Source: Coemansia sp. RSA 1804 (Eukaryota; Kickxellomycota; Kickxellomycetes; Kickxellales; Kickxellaceae). Taken from it: 10,814 nt of DNA. The stretch spans positions 1 to 10,814 of the forward strand of contig JANBTH010000830.1 of the NCBI GenBank assembly GCA_027578815.1, in the 5' to 3' direction. The stretch's first letter is position 1; every line of letters starts with the position of its first letter. This document shows, in pieces, positions 7,132 through 10,814 of the stretch. The position numbers were made by a program, and so were the translations under genes. The notes under the pieces were generated by a model. The model was not told the origin of the DNA. It was given only the letters and a program-made list of their open reading frames with translations, and searched no databases.

Positions 7132-7201
7132 CGATACTGGGAGAGCGTGTGTGTGGTGGTGGGGTTTCTTCTTCCTGGTCCATTTGCAATGAATTCTGCA
7201 G

Positions 7202-7207
7202 AATAAA
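7202..7207 (+). terminator. Poly(A) signal AATAAA of COA3
   Basis: A canonical AATAAA lies 71 nt after the COA3 stop codon on the same strand. This fits cleavage and polyadenylation shortly downstream. Confidence 0.45.
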
Positions 7208-7846
7208 AACAGCTTATTAATTGTTATTGCTAATTCTGGCCTTTGGCTGCGCGGTTTCTGTTTTTACGCAGCGGTTATAGATGAAAGGAGCATGTGGGAG
7301 AATATGACATGGTTCGCAATGTTTGAAGTGAGGTAATGGCGATAAATGATGACTGACTGCGCTAGGGCTGGCTTGGCTTTTGGGACGGTGGCCGCAGAGA
7401 TTATTTTTAGTGAATAGAAAAAGCCAACAAATAAAACCTCCGCCAGGCATTCTTCCATCCGCTTGAGCAATAGCTTTTTTGGGTGAGTAGAAAGTTGGGG
7501 AAAAATTAGCTGCGGCACGCTGAGTTTGGGGGTAGAAAGCTTTTTTGCCTTCATTCCATTTTGCCCAGTCTTGACAAAAAAAACAGTTAGTCTGGCTGGT
7601 TGAAACCAGATAAAAGGGGCCAGTGTCCATATGAAAACCTTTTCTTTTCTCTTCTTTTTATTTAAATTTCATTCATACTCGTTAAAGCATATAATATATA
7701 CTAAAAAGAATAGCTGCGCTCATATAGCTTTTTTGTACAGGCGTCAAGGCGTATTACCTAAGCAATTCAACACATTCCATTCTTTTTCTTCATATTCTGT
7801 AATATTCTTTAGATTATTTTCTTGTACTATAAGCGCCCTAGCTGTA

Positions 7847-7866
7847 AGAAATAGTTAGAAATAGTT
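7847..7866. repeat. Tandem 10-bp repeat, two copies
   Basis: AGAAATAGTT occurs twice, head to tail, without mismatch, about 100 nt before the ATG at 7965. It may be slippage; no function is evident. Confidence 0.5.
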
Positions 7867-7964
7867 GGTGCTGGGCTACAAAAGCAAATTAAAAAGGCAA
7901 GAAGCAGTGCATAGAGAGAGAAAGCCTAGCATTCCAAGCAAGGAAGCCGACAAGCCCAGGTTCT

Positions 7965-10814
7965 ATGACGCTAGAAGAAAGTCCACACATTATTGTTGGA
8001 CAGAGTAGCGAACACCAGTCCAACACCGTGCGTGAGGCGCCTACAGCCACAAATACAGCAACAGGCACGTCAGTTAATTCAACACGGCTATTGTCCGCCA
8101 GCGCACCCGCCTTCCAACCAGACAGCGAAACCATCAGCAATAGCACCAGTCATGTTGGCAGCAGCAGCAACGCGATCGGCGTTTCACTTGGAAATCAAGT
8201 CAAAAGGCGCGGTAGGAACGGTGACAGAGTGGCGGCTGGGAGCCAGAACAGCTCTCGCCAGCACAGCAGAGCCGCGACCGGCGTAGGTCCAGTCATCCAG
8301 GACGATGATGCGTCGTCCACCAGGCAAAGCCAGCGGTCAAAACCAAAAAAGAAGGTGTCCAAGGGAAAGCAGCCTTGTGAGGGTCAGAACGACGGTACGT
8401 ATACATCATAGCAAAACTTTCCTCCGGCATTGCCAACACAATACATGTTTCGGATCCGGGAAACGGGTCTCTTTTCTACCCCCCTCTTTCCGTTCTTCTG
8501 CTTCTGTTTTTTTCTATGTGGTTCCTTGTTACTGATATTACTGACCACAACAGCTGCCACTTTGGCACCCTCATCTTTTGTGTCTGTGTTCTTACCATTG
8601 TTCTCTTGTAGCAGCCATCGAAGACAACGACCACCGACCGCAGTCGCAGGCACGGCGGCGACGCAACAACAACGCCAACACCAACACCAACAGTGCCCGC
8701 AACGGTAACAGTGGTAGCAACAGCAGCACCTATTCTGGGAGATGTAATAGCTCTAATGGCGCCGATGGGAAAAACAGCGCCAGAACGGCTGGTGGGAGCT
8801 ACAACCAGAGGAACGGGAAGATGCGAGCATCAACAGCTGTGGGAGGAGGGCGGATGTTTGATGGCAGCCTGACGCACGACCACGGGATCTCTGAGGAAAA
8901 TGACGAAAATGGCGGCGGAACCCTGGTTCAGGGACTCGGGCGTCATAGCCATAGCGCAGGATCCACGGAGTCATCGATGCCACTTGGACTGGGCACAACG
9001 CTGGCCAAGCGGCTGGCAAACAGCACGTACGAGTGCATGATCTGCTGCGACAAGGTGCGGCCACGCCACGCTACATGGCACTGCGACAACTGCTGGGCGA
9101 TATTCCACATTGGGTGCGTGAAGAAATGGGTCAAGTCGTGCTCAGACAGCACCAGTGCGCGCTGGCGCTGTCCCGGATGCCAGCACGAGCGCGCAGCGGC
9201 TCCATCGCACTACGTGTGCTTCTGCGGGGCGACGCGCGAGCCAGAGTTTGCGCGCGGCACCGTTCCACACTCGTGCGGCAAAGTCTGCGGGAGGAACCGC
9301 GGCACCTATTGCCCACATGCCTGTCCCCTGCCGTGCCACCCAGGCCCATGTCCGCCGTGTACCGCGATGGCGCCCGAGCAGTTCTGCTTCTGCGGCCGCT
9401 CCTCCTACCAGCCACGGTGCGGCGCCGGCTACGACCCTGTGGATGGCGTCAGGTCGTGCGGCACTGTGTGTGGCGAGACGCTTGGCTGCGGGAAGCACAA
9501 GTGCGAGCAGCCGTGCCATCCAGGGCTGTGTCGGTCGTGTCCAAATAAGGAAGATCAGATATGCTACTGCGGCAAGCAGACACGAACAGCCTCGTGCGGC
9601 TCAGGCGTGGCAATGGAAACATTCGTAAGCAGAGGAAAGGCTGCGGAAAAGTCCAGCAGCGAGACTTGCTCGGCTGAGCGCACAGTCGGACTATACAGCT
9701 GCCGCGACGCCTGCAGCGAGCTGCTCAACTGCGGCGTCCACAGATGCCAGCAATTGTGCCATCCGCACCGCGATCCTGCACTTGGCCACGGCGAGTGTCC
9801 GCTCGACCCACAGACGGCGACCACGTGCCACTGCGGCAAAAGCGCCGCCGTCGATCTTGGATTGGCGCGGACAAAGTGCACGGACCCTGTGCCCAGCTGC
9901 GGACGCAGGTGCCAGAAGCAGCTGGACGGCTGCCTGCATCAATGCAAAGAGCCCTGTCATGCAGGGCCTTGTCCGCCTTGCAAGGAGCTGGTCAAGACGC
10001 ACTGCCGATGCGGCGCAGAGTCGTTCAGCGTAGATTGCCACAAGACGCTGAGCTCCGGCAACGAGCGGCCGGTGTGCCAGCGGATGTGCTCCAAGAAGCG
10101 CGCATGCCGTCGCCACCAGTGCTCGCAGCGATGCTGCCCAAGCGCCCACCAGGACATCGATGGCGTGGTTGTTCCGTCGGAGAACATAGCGCCTGGAACC
10201 ACAGACCCGCACCAGTGCACGTTTGTGTGCGGACGGCTGCTTCGCTGCAAGATGCACCAGTGCGCCGAGCTCTGCCATCGCGGGCCTTGTCCGCCATGTC
10301 GGAACACCAGCTTTGACGAGCTGTCGTGTGCGTGCGGTCGCACTCGCTTGCTTCCTCCCATTGCCTGCGGAACCGCTCTGCCGTCCTGCCACTATCCATG
10401 CCAGCGGACGCGCGCCTGTGGCCACATCAACCTGACGGCACACGAATGCCACCCAGACGACGCGCCCTGTCCGCCTTGCCCTGTGCTTGTAACCGTGCGC
10501 TGCATGTGCGGCGGCAAGGAGATGAAGAGCGTTCCATGCCACCGGAGCAGCGCTGCGTCGTGCGGCGGCATATGCAGCAAGCTTCTTCCCTGCGGCGGAC
10601 ATCGTTGTCAGCGTAGCTGCCACCGTCCGGACGAGCCCTGTCTCCGCGACCAGGCGTGTCGCCAGGCGTGTGGCAAGCCCCGCAAGACATGTGGCCATCC
10701 GTGCGCCCTCCCTTGCCATAGTCCGGCAATGTGCGACGAGTCCGAGCCCTGCAAGACACTGGTGACTGTGTCGTGCGGCTGCGGCCGTCTGACAGCAGAA
10801 GACACTTGTGGATC
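7965..10814 (+). CDS. NFX1-type zinc-finger/RING protein (FAP1 homologue), 5' part, two exons
   Basis: This is a homologue of human NFX1 and yeast Fap1. Family members combine a RING-type E3 domain, a row of NF-X1 Cys/His fingers that bind nucleic acid, and usually a C-terminal R3H domain; yeast Fap1 binds the FKBP Fpr1. Exon 1 is 7965-8394 (143 codons plus one base). Exon 2 starts at 8612 (or 8615) and stays open to the window end, so about 877 residues are visible and the C-terminus is missing. Residues 1-143 are Ser/Thr/Asn-rich and contain a PAM2-like motif (about 41-52, LLSASAPAFQP) and basic NLS-like clusters (80-84, 124-135). Residues 145-280 are low complexity with Arg and Asn runs. 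The RING-type domain is 285-333 (CMIC, CDNC, FHIGC, CPGC). NF-X1 fingers start at about residues 365, 426, 507, 573, 632, 679, 736, 794 and 826, many ending CHxGPCPPC; the one at 632 is irregular. Exon 2 is markedly G+C-richer than the rest of the window. Confidence 0.93.
8395..8611 (+). other. Spliceosomal intron of the NFX1-type gene
   Basis: The exon 1 frame meets a stop at 8408-8410, while the zinc-finger frame resumes at about 8612. The donor is GTACGT (8395-8400) and the acceptor TTGTAG ends at 8611, giving a 217-nt phase-1 intron. A pyrimidine-rich tract lies in the intron (about 8468-8518). Branch-like sites are TACTGAC (A at 8544) and CTTAC (A at 8594). A second acceptor AG at 8613-8614 (TAGCAG tandem) would also keep the frame, removing one codon. 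Confidence 0.85.
8670..8698 (+). repeat. Asn/Thr codon repeat within exon 2
   Basis: Repeated AAC, GCC and ACC codons encode an Asn/Thr/Ala run just after an Arg cluster in the linker before the RING domain. This is a trinucleotide-type low-complexity stretch, common in fungal regulators and prone to length change. Confidence 0.5.

Larger units (their letters stand above)
7132..7964. other. Spacer between COA3 and the NFX1-type gene
   Basis: No confident gene lies in these 833 bases. The first part holds the COA3 poly(A) signal. From about 7217 to 7630 the minus strand is open for 137 codons from an ATG at 7630, and the composition is less AT-rich than other spacers. However, the translation is Cys/His/Pro-scattered and resembles no known family, so it is not called as a gene. 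From 7631 to 7860 the DNA is AT-rich with a tandem 10-bp repeat (7847-7866), then becomes purine-rich toward the ATG at 7965, as in a 5' UTR. Confidence 0.4.

Noticed and set aside
7596..7609. Short inverted repeat CTGGTT-GA-AACCAG
   Set aside because: The two-base centre is too small for a stable hairpin, and no gene end adjoins it; probably chance.
9033..9628. Plus-strand open frames in other phases over the RING and first fingers
   Set aside because: They overlap the well-supported NFX1 frame, are Arg/Ala/Ser-biased, and arise from the high G+C content.
9691..10719. Long minus-strand open frame of 342 codons opposite the NFX1-type exon
   Set aside because: It is antisense to a clear zinc-finger coding region. 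The plus-strand TGC codons read as GCA (Ala) on the other strand, giving an Ala/Arg-rich artefact without family features.
1..10814. tRNA genes, rRNA, CRISPR arrays, transposons
   Set aside because: All spacers were read for T-loop/B-box-like sequences, regularly spaced repeats, terminal inverted repeats and transposase or reverse-transcriptase motifs; none was convincing.

Overview
The window looks like nuclear DNA of a fungus. Genes are compact and mostly intronless. Spacers are short and AT-rich, the one clear intron is short (about 220 nt), and the recognisable proteins are fungal or general eukaryotic families: an NFX1/FAP1-type zinc-finger protein, the cytochrome c oxidase assembly factor Coa3, an IAH1-type esterase and an EI24/RRT8-like membrane protein. 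There are no bacterial-style operons or ribosome binding sites. An early-diverging lineage such as Kickxellomycotina is a guess from overall feel, not something the sequence proves.

Layout: five genes lie on the minus strand in the left 5.8 kb. From left to right they are a beta-solenoid (adhesin/DUF4097-like) protein of 390 aa (270-1442), a small unrecognised 61-aa ORF (1742-1927), a 311-aa multi-pass EI24-like membrane protein (2326-3261), a 368-aa membrane-anchored SGNH esterase of the IAH1 type (3563-4669), and an unrecognised gene with one in-frame TAG (5183-5800). Two genes lie on the plus strand in the right part: Coa3 (6589-7131) and the 5' part of an NFX1/FAP1 homologue (7965 to beyond the window end). 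A divergent spacer of about 790 bp separates the two blocks, and an 833-bp spacer separates Coa3 from the NFX1 gene.

The genes do not form an obvious pathway. Coa3 serves respiratory complex IV assembly in mitochondria. The esterase and the EI24-like protein are probably endomembrane or lipid-linked. The NFX1 homologue is probably a RING E3 ligase or RNA/DNA-binding regulator, and it carries a PAM2-like poly(A)-binding-protein motif in its first exon. The most noteworthy points are the single in-frame stop in the 5183-5800 gene, the PAM2-like motif, and an exact 19-residue periodicity in the solenoid protein. No CRISPR array, insertion sequence, tRNA or rRNA gene was seen. Nothing clearly amounts to a new multi-gene system.
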